Shown one piece after another: positions 1-6,482 of a stretch of 11,134 nt of DNA; positions within the stretch are counted from its first letter, which is position 1; each line of letters opens with the position of its first letter. The position numbers were made by a program, and so were the translations under genes. The stretch is taken from positions 391 through 11,524 of the forward strand of contig DOWV01000045.1 of the NCBI GenBank assembly GCA_003519375.1, written 5' to 3'. The stretch comes from Bacteroidota bacterium (GTDB taxonomy: Bacteria > Bacteroidota > Ignavibacteria > UBA10030). Under the pieces are notes generated by a model. It was not told the DNA's origin and searched no databases. It was given only the letters and a program-made list of their open reading frames with translations.

Positions 1-623
1 GAGGCATAGACACAGATCCATCCTTTGCCGAAGTGGCTTTCCTTGTGAGTGTCGTCTGAAGCAACGCCATACAGCACTCTGCCCGTCGTCAGCACGCTGT
101 CCCACAAAGAGGTATCGAACCTGGTCGGCTTGTCGGTGTTGCCGTTGTACACTTCGACGTGACGCAGATTCTGTTTCATGCTATCGATGACCTTTGATGC
201 GGAGATCGGAATCACCGTCCATCGGGGATGATTGAGAATACCCAGTCCACCCTGGCCTGCAATCTCGTCAAGCAGCTCCTGGTGTGTTTTGTTGCGGCCA
301 ATGATCTTGCTCGAGATCTTCATCGCTGTGAAATGCCCCCATCGCCCCGAGCCCGAGATTCCTGCCTCCTCCCCGCTGATCACAGTGAATTCGGGCGTGG
401 AAAGCGAGTCGGCGTTCCAATATTCACCATGTTCCGTGAAGACAAGGAAATCGTAACCCGCAGCTTTATACCTTGCCACTGCCGTGTCCGCTGTCCAGGT
501 CTTGGCAGCATCGCCGCTTCCGGGAGAAGAGTGCGTATGCGTGTTGCCCTTGTAGTACCTTTTTTGACCGACCGCAACCCCGGTGATGAAGAGAAGGAGC
601 AACAGCACTATGCTCTTTTTCAT
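1..623 (-). CDS. Secreted PHP-domain metallohydrolase (CehA/McbA-like), 3' end outside the window
   Basis: The reading frame runs from ATG at 623 to the window edge without a stop: 207 residues, C-terminus missing. Residues 1-20 form a Sec signal peptide (KKS, a run of Leu/Ile/Val, then GVAVGQ), so the product is exported; there is no lipobox Cys. The PHP metal-site motifs appear in order: NTHTHSSPGSGD (27-38, His29/His31), FTEHGEYW (62-69), SGEEAG (83-88), GHF (His97), ILNHPRW (129-135), EVYNG (157-161) and SDDTH (189-193). These are the di-/trinuclear metal ligands of the PHP superfamily, which hydrolyses phosphoesters and, in the CehA branch, other esters. The substrate cannot be read from sequence. 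It is transcribed away from the lipid gene block, from the shared 624-922 region. Family assignment is firm; a role in phosphate scavenging is inferred from context only. Confidence 0.88.
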   Translation of the reverse strand, partial: MKKSIVLLLLLFITGVAVGQKRYYKGNTHTHSSPGSGDAAKTWTADTAVARYKAAGYDFLVFTEHGEYWNADSLSTPEFTVISGEEAGISGSGRWGHFTAMKISSKIIGRNKTHQELLDEIAGQGGLGILNHPRWTVIPISASKVIDSMKQNLRHVEVYNGNTDKPTRFDTSLWDSVLTTGRVLYGVASDDTHKESHFGKGWICVYA

Positions 624-840
624 GTTGGTTCTATTGTTAGTTCATGGAGGAAATGTATGAAGCTTAAGCAAGAAAAGAATTGGCCGAATGTCAATGGGCC
701 TCAACGTCTCTGCTGTAGGCGATGCGTACGACTTCTCCTTCACTCCGAATGAATCACGAAGACTGGTGGATAGTATCTCTCCCATGATGGGCTTTTGACC
801 CTCGTACCTCTGTTTTCCCGCCGCTTTTTGACCCGATATG
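624..840. other. Divergent intergenic region with extra TTTGAC elements
   Basis: This is the upstream part of the 299-bp gap between the PHP gene (minus) and the lipid block (plus). I see no convincing gene in it. It has two isolated TTTGAC hexamers on the plus strand, at 794-799 and 827-832. They lie 33 bp (3 x 11) apart and upstream of the tandem operator that starts at 841, but are out of register with it (827 to 841 is 14 bp). They could be weaker upstream activator contacts or chance. The minus-strand promoter of the PHP gene must lie here too; a TTGACA reading leftward from 694 is the only -35-like hexamer I noticed and it lacks a good -10. Confidence 0.4.
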
Positions 841-897
841 TTTGACGGTTGTTTGACATTTCCGTGACAGATCACTCGCGTCGGCTTTGTAGGTTAC
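841..897 (+). promoter_or_regulatory. Activator-type promoter P1: three TTTGAC-like repeats at 11-bp pitch plus -10 element
   Basis: Hexamers TTTGAC (841-846), TTTGAC (852-857) and CGTGAC (863-868) start exactly 11 bp apart, one helical turn, so all lie on one DNA face. A -10-like TAGGTTAC lies at 890-897. If transcription starts near 903, the repeats sit at about -61, -50 and -39, where a class II activator contacts RNA polymerase. Direct hexamer repeats with 5-bp spacers are how OmpR-family regulators such as PhoB and PhoP bind (Bacillus Pho sites are TTAACA-like repeats at the same pitch). No good -35 stands 17 bp upstream of the -10, which fits activator dependence. The 30 bp from 840 match 26 of 30 positions at the second site near 4992. 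That this is a Pho box, rather than a site for another OmpR-family protein, is inference. Confidence 0.75.
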
Positions 898-922
898 ATG
901 CGGAAACACTGAGGATCATACT

Positions 923-1027
923 ATGACAACAGTAGCCTTCCTGACAATAGCGCTCGTGGTGGTCGTGATGATCCTGACAAGAGTGACAAGATCACTCGGT
1001 GACTATCTTCGAGCCATCTCCCGGTGA
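923..1027 (+). CDS. 34-residue single-span membrane peptide heading the operon
   Basis: ATG at 923 follows a Shine-Dalgarno GAGGA (911-915) by 7 nt, and the frame closes at TGA 1025-1027. The peptide starts MTTVAFLTIALVVVVMIL, a hydrophobic stretch from about residue 4 to 18, and ends in a basic, possibly amphipathic tail with Arg at 20, 23, 30 and 34. It lies about 20 nt downstream of the predicted transcription start and 25 nt before the lipid kinase, so it would be the first gene of the mRNA. I do not recognise a family. Good ribosome site, plausible 5' leader length and membrane character support translation, but so short a frame could still be fortuitous or act as a leader peptide. A small membrane subunit of the lipid enzymes is a guess. 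Confidence 0.55.
   Translation: MTTVAFLTIALVVVVMILTRVTRSLGDYLRAISR
981..997. repeat. Inverted repeat inside the small peptide gene
   Basis: GAGTGA and TCACTC form perfect 6-bp arms around a 5-nt loop. The core GTGACA(A)GATCACTCG is also present at 864-878, overlapping the third hexamer of promoter P1, with one base fewer in the loop. It is either a repeated palindromic operator half (GTGA...TCAC) or an mRNA hairpin just before the lipid kinase ribosome site. No U-tract follows, so it is not a terminator. Confidence 0.35.
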
Positions 1028-1040
1028 ACTCTGTAAGGTT

Positions 1041-1048
1041 GGAGGTGA
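1041..1048 (+). promoter_or_regulatory. Strong ribosome binding site fixing the lipid kinase start
   Basis: GGAGGTGA is a near-perfect match to the 16S rRNA anti-Shine-Dalgarno and stands 4 nt (AACA) before ATG 1053. It decides against the earlier GTG at 999. Confidence 0.7.
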
Positions 1049-1052
1049 AACA

Positions 1053-2000
1053 ATGCCGAATTCCGAAATCCATATCATCCTGAATCCTGCATCGGGTGCA
1101 GGCAAGGCAAGATCGAAATTCTCAAGCATTCTTGGTGAGTTTCACCGTTTGTTCGGCCACTCGTATTCCGTGCACATCACACGCTGGCCGCTCGACGCAA
1201 CACAGGCCACCTCGGAGGCGGTGCGGAATGGATCCCGATTCGTTGTGGCGATCGGCGGAGACGGGACAATTCAAGAGATTGTGAACGGAATGTTCGCGAA
1301 CGGCCACCTTATCAATCCCGACTGCGCGCTCGGCATCGTCAATTGCGGCACCGGACATGGATTCGCCCAGAGTCTTGGATTGCCGCACTCCATCGAGAAA
1401 CAGATTGAGCTTCTCCGGAACGGGGACTGCCGACCAATCGATCTGGGGAGAGTGACGTTTCGGGACAACCAGGGAGAAACTCGCTACCGATATTTCGTGA
1501 ACGAATGCCAATTAGGGATCGGAGCCTCCGTGGTGAAGCGTGTGCAGAGACAGCACAAGAAACTCGGGGGGACTCTCGCATTCGGGCTTGGAGTGCTGGA
1601 GGCTGTGTTCGAGCATGAAAATCAATGTATCAGAATGACTTTTGATCAAAAGGAAACCATTACTCAGAATGTAACCGGCATTGTTGTGGCGAACGGCGCC
1701 TACACGGGAGGAGGCATGAACCTGGCTCCCACCGCCCGGCTTGACGATGGGAGACTGAACGTCCTCGTCATGCACGACCTCTCCATCTGGCAGAGGCTCA
1801 GGAGTTTTCCCAGGATATACACCGGCACACATCTCTCCATGTCGCTCTTCAGCTATCACGAAACGAAGACGCTCGCAGTTGAATCCGGAGAAGCGGTTCG
1901 CGTGGAAGCCGACGGAGAGCTGCTGGGCGAAACCCCCTGCTTCGTCGAAACGATTCCATCTGTCCTCAAGGTTCAGTCAATTTCAAAGAATGGAGAATAA
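1053..2000 (+). CDS. Diacylglycerol/lipid kinase, DAGK catalytic family (YegS/LCB5-like)
   Basis: A 315-residue protein, the usual length for bacterial DgkB/YegS-type lipid kinases, which transfer the ATP gamma-phosphate to a lipid hydroxyl at the membrane. Signatures are NPASGAGK (11-18), the nucleotide loop GGDGT (68-72) with following EIVNG, GTGHGFAQSLGLP (99-111), GGGMNLAPTA (219-228), DDGRLNV (231-237) and ADGE (286-289) near the end. The third motif is usually GT-x-NDFAR; here Asn-Asp is His-Gly, which may alter substrate handling. I chose ATG 1053 because GGAGGTGA (1041-1048) precedes it and the protein then begins right before the NPASG strand; an in-frame GTG at 999 overlaps the small peptide gene. 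btaA follows 3 nt later. The substrate (diacylglycerol, or a long-chain base as in sphingosine kinases) cannot be told. Competing with or recycling diacylglycerol for BtaA is a reasonable inference. Confidence 0.9.
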   Translation: MPNSEIHIILNPASGAGKARSKFSSILGEFHRLFGHSYSVHITRWPLDATQATSEAVRNGSRFVVAIGGDGTIQEIVNGMFANGHLINPDCALGIVNCGTGHGFAQSLGLPHSIEKQIELLRNGDCRPIDLGRVTFRDNQGETRYRYFVNECQLGIGASVVKRVQRQHKKLGGTLAFGLGVLEAVFEHENQCIRMTFDQKETITQNVTGIVVANGAYTGGGMNLAPTARLDDGRLNVLVMHDLSIWQRLRSFPRIYTGTHLSMSLFSYHETKTLAVESGEAVRVEADGELLGETPCFVETIPSVLKVQSISKNGE

Positions 2001-2003
2001 GCA

Positions 2004-3905
2004 ATGCAACCCTTCATGAAAGGGATACAGCAATGGGAGTTCGAGTCGCGTATCTTCGTCTCCCTCACCATTGTTCTCGCGGTGTGCCTTCTGTCGTATT
2101 TGCTGTTTGACGCATCGCAGGCCAATGCCGCACTTGCAGGCCGGCTCCTCCGGCTTTCACAGACGTCGTCGCTCCGAATCGGCTTTCTGATTGCTGCACT
2201 CCTGATGGTTCTTGCGTCGGTCCTCAGGATGTGGGCGGGCTCTGTTCTCAGCTCGGATCGCGTGATGGCGTTCAAAGTTCAAAAGGACAGGTTGCTCACC
2301 CGGGGTCCATATCGCCTCGTGCGCAATCCCATTTACCTCGCGGACCTCATCGCCATGAATGCATTCGGTCTTTGCCTCCCGCCAACGGGTGCGCTCCTTT
2401 CGCTTTTGATGTATGCACACTATTCGCGGTTGGTGCAGTACGAGGAGATTTCACTTGAGGCCGAGTTTGGCCCGGAGTTCTCCAGCTACGCCCGGCAGGT
2501 CCCAAGACTGATACCGAATCTCAGGAGCGTGAAGAACATCCCAGCCGCCTTCAGCGAATTCACACTATCGACTGATGGGGTCAGGCATAACGCACTCTAC
2601 GTTCTCTTCGTGGTGGGATTGGTCGTCGCTTCCTTCACTCAGCAGTTCTTTCACGCCGCAATCATTGGCCTGCCGGCGGTGTACGATTGGGCTGTGCTGC
2701 ATACCAAGAAGGGATTGGCGGGAGGCATTGGTAAACGTGCAAGGCAGGGACGATCATCACACAAAAGCAAGAGAGTGTTCGAAGATATCCTGTACGCCCA
2801 GTGCTGGGAAGATCCGGCATTGGATCGAACGGCACTGAACATCGGCCCCGGCGACGTCGTTTTCTCCATCACTTCGGGAGGGTGCAATTCTCTCGCTTTT
2901 TTATTAGACAATCCGCAGGCAGTCATTGCGCTCGACATCAGTCCTTATCAGAACTATCTGCTTGAACTCAAGATTGCCGCGTTTCGGGCGCTCAACCACG
3001 ATGAATTGCTCGAGTTTGTCGGCGTACGACATTCTGACCATCGTTGGCAGTTGTACCTTCGGCTGCGATCGGTGTTGGGAGACGCGGGCAAATCGTACTG
3101 GGATTCACAAAGCGAAAAGATCGATCAGGGCATCATCCACTGCGGGCGGTATGAACAATACATGCGACTGCTCCGGGTATGGCTGCACCGGATGATCGGC
3201 GAAACGACGATTCGACAGTTCTTCGAAGTGGAAAGCACCGGGGAACGCGCAGAGCTCTTTCAGCGCAAGTGGGAAAATGTATGGTGGTGGATTTTCACTC
3301 GGGTCCTGCTCAGCCGGACAACAATGACTCTCCTGTTTGACAAGGTCTTTTTCAGATACCTCGACACATCATTCTCCTTTGGCAGTCATTTTGCGCGGCG
3401 AACCAGGCACGCTCTGACCGAGCTCCCGATGAGAGAGAACTACTTCCTCTCATATATTCTCCTCGGACGCTACTACAGTGAGGAATATCTTCCTCCCTAT
3501 CTGAGGAAAGAGAATTTCGACCTGATCAAGAGCCGGATTGACCGTATCGGGATCGTGACCGATAGCTGCGAGCACTTCTTCACGAGGCTGCCTGCCGGAA
3601 GCATCACAAAGTTCAATTTCAGCAACATTTTCGAGTGGATGTCTTCCGAAGCCTACGAACATCTTCTTCGGGAAACGGTGCGCGTCGGATCGGATCACGC
3701 GTTCCTGACCTACCGCAACCTCCTTGTCCGGCGTGAGCGACCTGCGATTCTTTCAGAGTGCATCCGACCATCGCGCGTACTGGCGAGGGCATTGCTGCAA
3801 CAAGATCTTTCATTCATCTATAACAATTATGTCATCGAACGAATCGACAAAGGGAGTACGACATGCGATACACCGTCACGAAAGTCGGCAATCGCCGTAC
3901 ACTGA
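2004..3905 (+). CDS. btaA: Fusion: membrane methyltransferase (PEMT/ICMT-like) + BtaA 3-amino-3-carboxypropyl transferase
   Basis: A 633-residue two-domain protein. Residues 1-175 are an integral-membrane methyltransferase domain of the ICMT/phospholipid methyltransferase type: hydrophobic spans near 18-36, 58-78 and 115-140, then the SAM-binding signature GPYRLVRNPIYL (101-112) and EE...FG..F.SYA..VPRLIP (147-171). Another hydrophobic stretch (195-232) leads to a basic linker. Residues 258-612 are BtaA (DUF3419): ILYAQCWEDP (262-271), SITSGGCNSLAFLL (288-301), ALDISPYQ (309-316), LELKIAAFRAL (320-330) and the C-terminal FNFSNIFEWM (537-546). BtaA moves the 3-amino-3-carboxypropyl group of SAM onto diacylglycerol, giving diacylglyceryl-homoserine, the precursor of the phosphorus-free betaine lipid DGTS. 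Usually a separate soluble BtaB then trimethylates it. No BtaB is visible here, so the fused membrane domain may be its replacement (inference). ATG 2004 follows GGAGA (1992-1996). Confidence 0.92.
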   Translation: MQPFMKGIQQWEFESRIFVSLTIVLAVCLLSYLLFDASQANAALAGRLLRLSQTSSLRIGFLIAALLMVLASVLRMWAGSVLSSDRVMAFKVQKDRLLTRGPYRLVRNPIYLADLIAMNAFGLCLPPTGALLSLLMYAHYSRLVQYEEISLEAEFGPEFSSYARQVPRLIPNLRSVKNIPAAFSEFTLSTDGVRHNALYVLFVVGLVVASFTQQFFHAAIIGLPAVYDWAVLHTKKGLAGGIGKRARQGRSSHKSKRVFEDILYAQCWEDPALDRTALNIGPGDVVFSITSGGCNSLAFLLDNPQAVIALDISPYQNYLLELKIAAFRALNHDELLEFVGVRHSDHRWQLYLRLRSVLGDAGKSYWDSQSEKIDQGIIHCGRYEQYMRLLRVWLHRMIGETTIRQFFEVESTGERAELFQRKWENVWWWIFTRVLLSRTTMTLLFDKVFFRYLDTSFSFGSHFARRTRHALTELPMRENYFLSYILLGRYYSEEYLPPYLRKENFDLIKSRIDRIGIVTDSCEHFFTRLPAGSITKFNFSNIFEWMSSEAYEHLLRETVRVGSDHAFLTYRNLLVRRERPAILSECIRPSRVLARALLQQDLSFIYNNYVIERIDKGSTTCDTPSRKSAIAVH

Positions 3906-4987
3906 ACGATTTCCTGCGGCTTCCGTTTGGTCTTTATCGAGGCGATGAACGCTGGGTCGCACCGATCGTCTCCGAAGTACGCCGGACCCTGGACGCGGCC
4001 AGAAATCCATATTTCGCTGATGCATCGCTTGATCTTCTCGTCTGCTATGCCGATGGCCGGCCGGTGGCACGGACTGCACTCGTTGCCAACCGGAAGCACT
4101 GGGAGAAATTCAGCGAGAGGCCGGCGTTCTTCGGCTTTTTTGAAAGCGTCAATGATCGCGAAGCCGTTCGCGCTCTCTTCGAACGAGCAGAGGTCGTTGC
4201 ACGCTCCCGCGGCGCACAGTTTCTGGAAGGACCCCTTAATCCGAACCACTATTCAGAACTGGGCCTGCAGGTAAGCCGATTTGGGACAGCCCCGGCATTC
4301 TTCCAGCCGTACAATCCGGAATACTACGTCAGCCTGCTCGATGCAGCGGGATTCCGCTCCGGCAAGACGATCCACACACGGAAGAACACACACATACGCG
4401 AATACATTCTCCAACGGTACGGAACCGTCCCACAGCCTGTCAACTCCGGCGCATATTCAGTGCGGTCATTTCGCATAGACGATTTCGAGGCCGAACTCGA
4501 ACGTGTCCGGGAGATATTCAACGACGCGTTCTCGTCAAACTGGCATTTCCTTCCGCTCACGTCGGCCGAGTACGTGTTCTCGGCAAAATTCCTCAATCTC
4601 GTCACCCGTCCGGAGCTGATTACCTTCGTCGAACACGAGGGCAAACCGGTCGGCGTGCTCGAGTGTGTCTTGGACATCAATCCGCTCCTGAAGAGACTCC
4701 AGGGAAGCATCGGACCGATTAAATATTTCCGGTACCTGCACGACAAAAAGGATGTTCGGTCGCTGATCATCTACGCTGTCGGTATCAAGAAAGCGTTCCA
4801 GGGAACCAGGGTGTACAAGCTCCTCCTCGACTCATTATGTGCCCAGGCTACAGCATATGACTCCCTCGAAACCACCTGGATGTCCGAGGATAACCTTCTT
4901 GCGCTGCGCGCTGCTGAGCACCTTGGTCTTGAGCGCGATAAGGAGTTCGCGATCTACCAGCGCGATCTGCATCCGCAGCAATCGTGA
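3863..4987 (+). CDS. Double-GNAT acyltransferase, YghO/bacterial ceramide synthase-like
   Basis: 374 residues with no signal peptide or membrane span. The opening (PFGLYRGDERWVAPI, 21-35), FFGFFES (89-95), the GP pair in LEGPLNPNHYSELGL (121-135) and a second GNAT half (about 198-366, acyl-CoA loop region near AVGIKKAFQGTRV 305-317) match, from memory, the family of E. coli YghO and the Caulobacter-type ceramide synthase, which N-acylates a long-chain amine. The acceptor here is unknown. In this cluster an amino group on the BtaA-derived head group would be the simplest acceptor (inference). ATG 3863 has AGGGAG (3851-3856) upstream and overlaps the end of btaA by 43 bp in another frame, implying translational coupling. 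A plain N-acetyltransferase cannot be excluded. Fold assignment is good; the ceramide-synthase-like subgroup is moderately sure. Confidence 0.72.
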   Translation: MRYTVTKVGNRRTLNDFLRLPFGLYRGDERWVAPIVSEVRRTLDAARNPYFADASLDLLVCYADGRPVARTALVANRKHWEKFSERPAFFGFFESVNDREAVRALFERAEVVARSRGAQFLEGPLNPNHYSELGLQVSRFGTAPAFFQPYNPEYYVSLLDAAGFRSGKTIHTRKNTHIREYILQRYGTVPQPVNSGAYSVRSFRIDDFEAELERVREIFNDAFSSNWHFLPLTSAEYVFSAKFLNLVTRPELITFVEHEGKPVGVLECVLDINPLLKRLQGSIGPIKYFRYLHDKKDVRSLIIYAVGIKKAFQGTRVYKLLLDSLCAQATAYDSLETTWMSEDNLLALRAAEHLGLERDKEFAIYQRDLHPQQS

Positions 4988-4992
4988 TAGAG

Positions 4993-5049
4993 TTTGACGG
5001 GTGTTTGACAATTACATGACAAGGTTGAAAAGCCCGACGGATATCTTAC
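4993..5049 (+). promoter_or_regulatory. Internal promoter P2: second copy of the 11-bp-pitch triple repeat with -10
   Basis: TTTGAC (4993-4998), TTTGAC (5004-5009) and CATGAC (5015-5020) repeat at 11-bp pitch, and TATCTTAC follows at 5042-5049. First hexamer to -10 is 49 bp, identical to P1 (841 to 890), and the 30 bp from 4992 agree with P1 at 26 positions, while the DNA between the repeats and the -10 has diverged. Predicted transcription would begin near 5055, about 20 nt before the decarboxylase ATG. This gives the second half of the gene block its own promoter under the same regulator. Conservation confined to functional positions argues for selection rather than recent duplication. Confidence 0.75.
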
Positions 5050-5063
5050 CGGTGAAATTGAAC

Positions 5064-5069
5064 AAGGGA
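5064..5069 (+). promoter_or_regulatory. Ribosome binding site fixing the decarboxylase start
   Basis: AAGGGA ends 6 nt before ATG 5076. Together with the promoter elements at 4993-5049 it rules out the upstream in-frame GTG at 5001. Confidence 0.6.
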
Positions 5070-5075
5070 TATGAC

Positions 5076-6482
5076 ATGAAACCGAATCACAATCTGAGTG
5101 CATGGGGCCTTGAGAGCGGGAGCAGCGGTGAGCTTGTCGCGGCCGGCTGCAGCACGATTGACCTTGCCGGGCGGTATGGCACCCCGCTTCACGTCGTCCA
5201 TGAACGGCGGCTCGAAGACACAGCCCGGCGATTCGTGACAACCGCGCAGGCGCAGTACGCCGGCATCGTTTCTGTGCACTATCCGTTCAAGTGCAATTCC
5301 GTGCCGGGTGTGATAGAGATAATCCGCCGCGCGGGATTGAAAGCCGAAGTGATGACGCAGTACGAGCTTGAGCTGGCTCTTTATCTGGGATTTGAAAATA
5401 AAGAGATCATCGTGAACGGTCCCTGCAAGACGGAGGAATTTATCCGCAAGAGCATCGAGAACCGGATTGGACTCCTCATCGTCGATTCCCTCGAGGAGCT
5501 CGTCGTCATCCGGCGCATTGCGGATGGAATGAGAACGAGGCCCGACATTCTTCTCCGCATCAATCCGGATTACGTTCCCCGCGGCATGAACTACGGCTCA
5601 GCCACCGGAAGCAGGAAGGGATGCGCATTCGGGCTCGACCTGAAAAGCGGAGAAGCTGGCCATGCCCTTCGTCTTCTTCAGGACTCTCCAGGGCTCGGCT
5701 TCAAGGGATTTCACTTTCATATTGGCACAGGAATTCGGGATGCACGGGATCACGCGGATGCACTCTCATGTCTTCCCTTGCTGGTGGAGGAAGCCCGGCG
5801 GGCCGGACAAATGGTGCAGGTCGTCGATGTGGGCGGTGGGATCGCAGCGACGACAACCCGCGAGTTCACGTCGTTCGAAATGCTCAGATACCAGGCTCTT
5901 GGGACGCTGCCGTCGCGGAACGACGGTCGGGACGAAGAGCGATGTTTTGCCAATGTCACTCACGCAATCTCTCATGCAGTTGCCAGAGCGTTTCCGAAGG
6001 GCGAGCTTCCGGAATTGATCTATGAACCGGGACGATGCATCGCAAGTCCAAACCAGTTTCTGCTTCTGACAATTAACGGGGTCAAGACCCGGGCCGGCGT
6101 TGGCACATGGCTTATTGCCGACGGCGGACTCAGCACGGTCACGCTCCCGACGTACTATGAATACCACGAAGTCATCCTCGCAAATGATGTGAACCGGCCG
6201 TTAGCAGAGAAAGCTACCATCATCGGTCCGGCCTGTTTCGCCGGAGACGTTATTTATCGCAACAAGTTCCTGCCTGTCATCCGGAAAGGAGAGGTGATCG
6301 CAATCATGGATACCGGCGCCTATTTCACCGCGCTCGAATCGTTTTTTGGATTCTATCAGCCGGCGGTCGTTGCCGTGGCAGACGGACAGGCGCGGCTCAT
6401 TCGCGCGAGGGAATCATTCAATGGATGCATCAGACGGGACGTCGTTTCACAACATGACACTGTAAAGGAGAGTGTATCATGA
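5076..6482 (+). CDS. Fold-III PLP decarboxylase (diaminopimelate/ornithine/carboxynorspermidine decarboxylase family)
   Basis: 468 residues, slightly long for the family. The PLP lysine is Lys72 in VHYPFKCN (67-74). Other family landmarks are RINPD (161-165), GFHFHIGTG (211-219), the phosphate-binding VDVGGG (250-255), EPGR (317-320), and the partner-subunit active-site residues Cys387 in IGPACFAGD with Asp391, plus DTGAYF (412-417). All catalytic residues seem present, so an active cytosolic dimer is expected that removes CO2 from an amino acid. This is probably not housekeeping LysA: the context is lipid synthesis and the substrate-site loop reads PACFAGDVIY. Carboxynorspermidine decarboxylase, of the same fold, acts on a 3-amino-3-carboxypropyl group, the very group BtaA installs. 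ATG 5076 has AAGGGA (5064-5069) upstream; a GTG at 5001 lies inside the promoter repeats. The gene ends in a 4-bp ATGA overlap with the aldolase. Confidence 0.85.
   Translation: MKPNHNLSAWGLESGSSGELVAAGCSTIDLAGRYGTPLHVVHERRLEDTARRFVTTAQAQYAGIVSVHYPFKCNSVPGVIEIIRRAGLKAEVMTQYELELALYLGFENKEIIVNGPCKTEEFIRKSIENRIGLLIVDSLEELVVIRRIADGMRTRPDILLRINPDYVPRGMNYGSATGSRKGCAFGLDLKSGEAGHALRLLQDSPGLGFKGFHFHIGTGIRDARDHADALSCLPLLVEEARRAGQMVQVVDVGGGIAATTTREFTSFEMLRYQALGTLPSRNDGRDEERCFANVTHAISHAVARAFPKGELPELIYEPGRCIASPNQFLLLTINGVKTRAGVGTWLIADGGLSTVTLPTYYEYHEVILANDVNRPLAEKATIIGPACFAGDVIYRNKFLPVIRKGEVIAIMDTGAYFTALESFFGFYQPAVVAVADGQARLIRARESFNGCIRRDVVSQHDTVKESVS

Noticed and set aside
689..694. TTGACA on the minus strand upstream of the PHP gene as a -35 or activator half-site
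   Set aside because: It stands alone, with no repeat at 11 bp and no convincing -10 at 17 bp.
228..752. 174-codon plus-strand open frame at the left end
   Set aside because: It is antisense to the PHP-domain gene, whose minus-strand frame has signal peptide and all metal motifs; the plus frame has no recognisable domain and no ribosome site.
999..1052. GTG start extending the lipid kinase by 18 residues
   Set aside because: It overlaps the small peptide gene and lacks a ribosome site, whereas ATG 1053 follows GGAGGTGA.
5001..5075. GTG start extending the decarboxylase by 25 residues
   Set aside because: It falls inside the promoter repeats, upstream of the predicted transcription start; ATG 5076 has AAGGGA before it.
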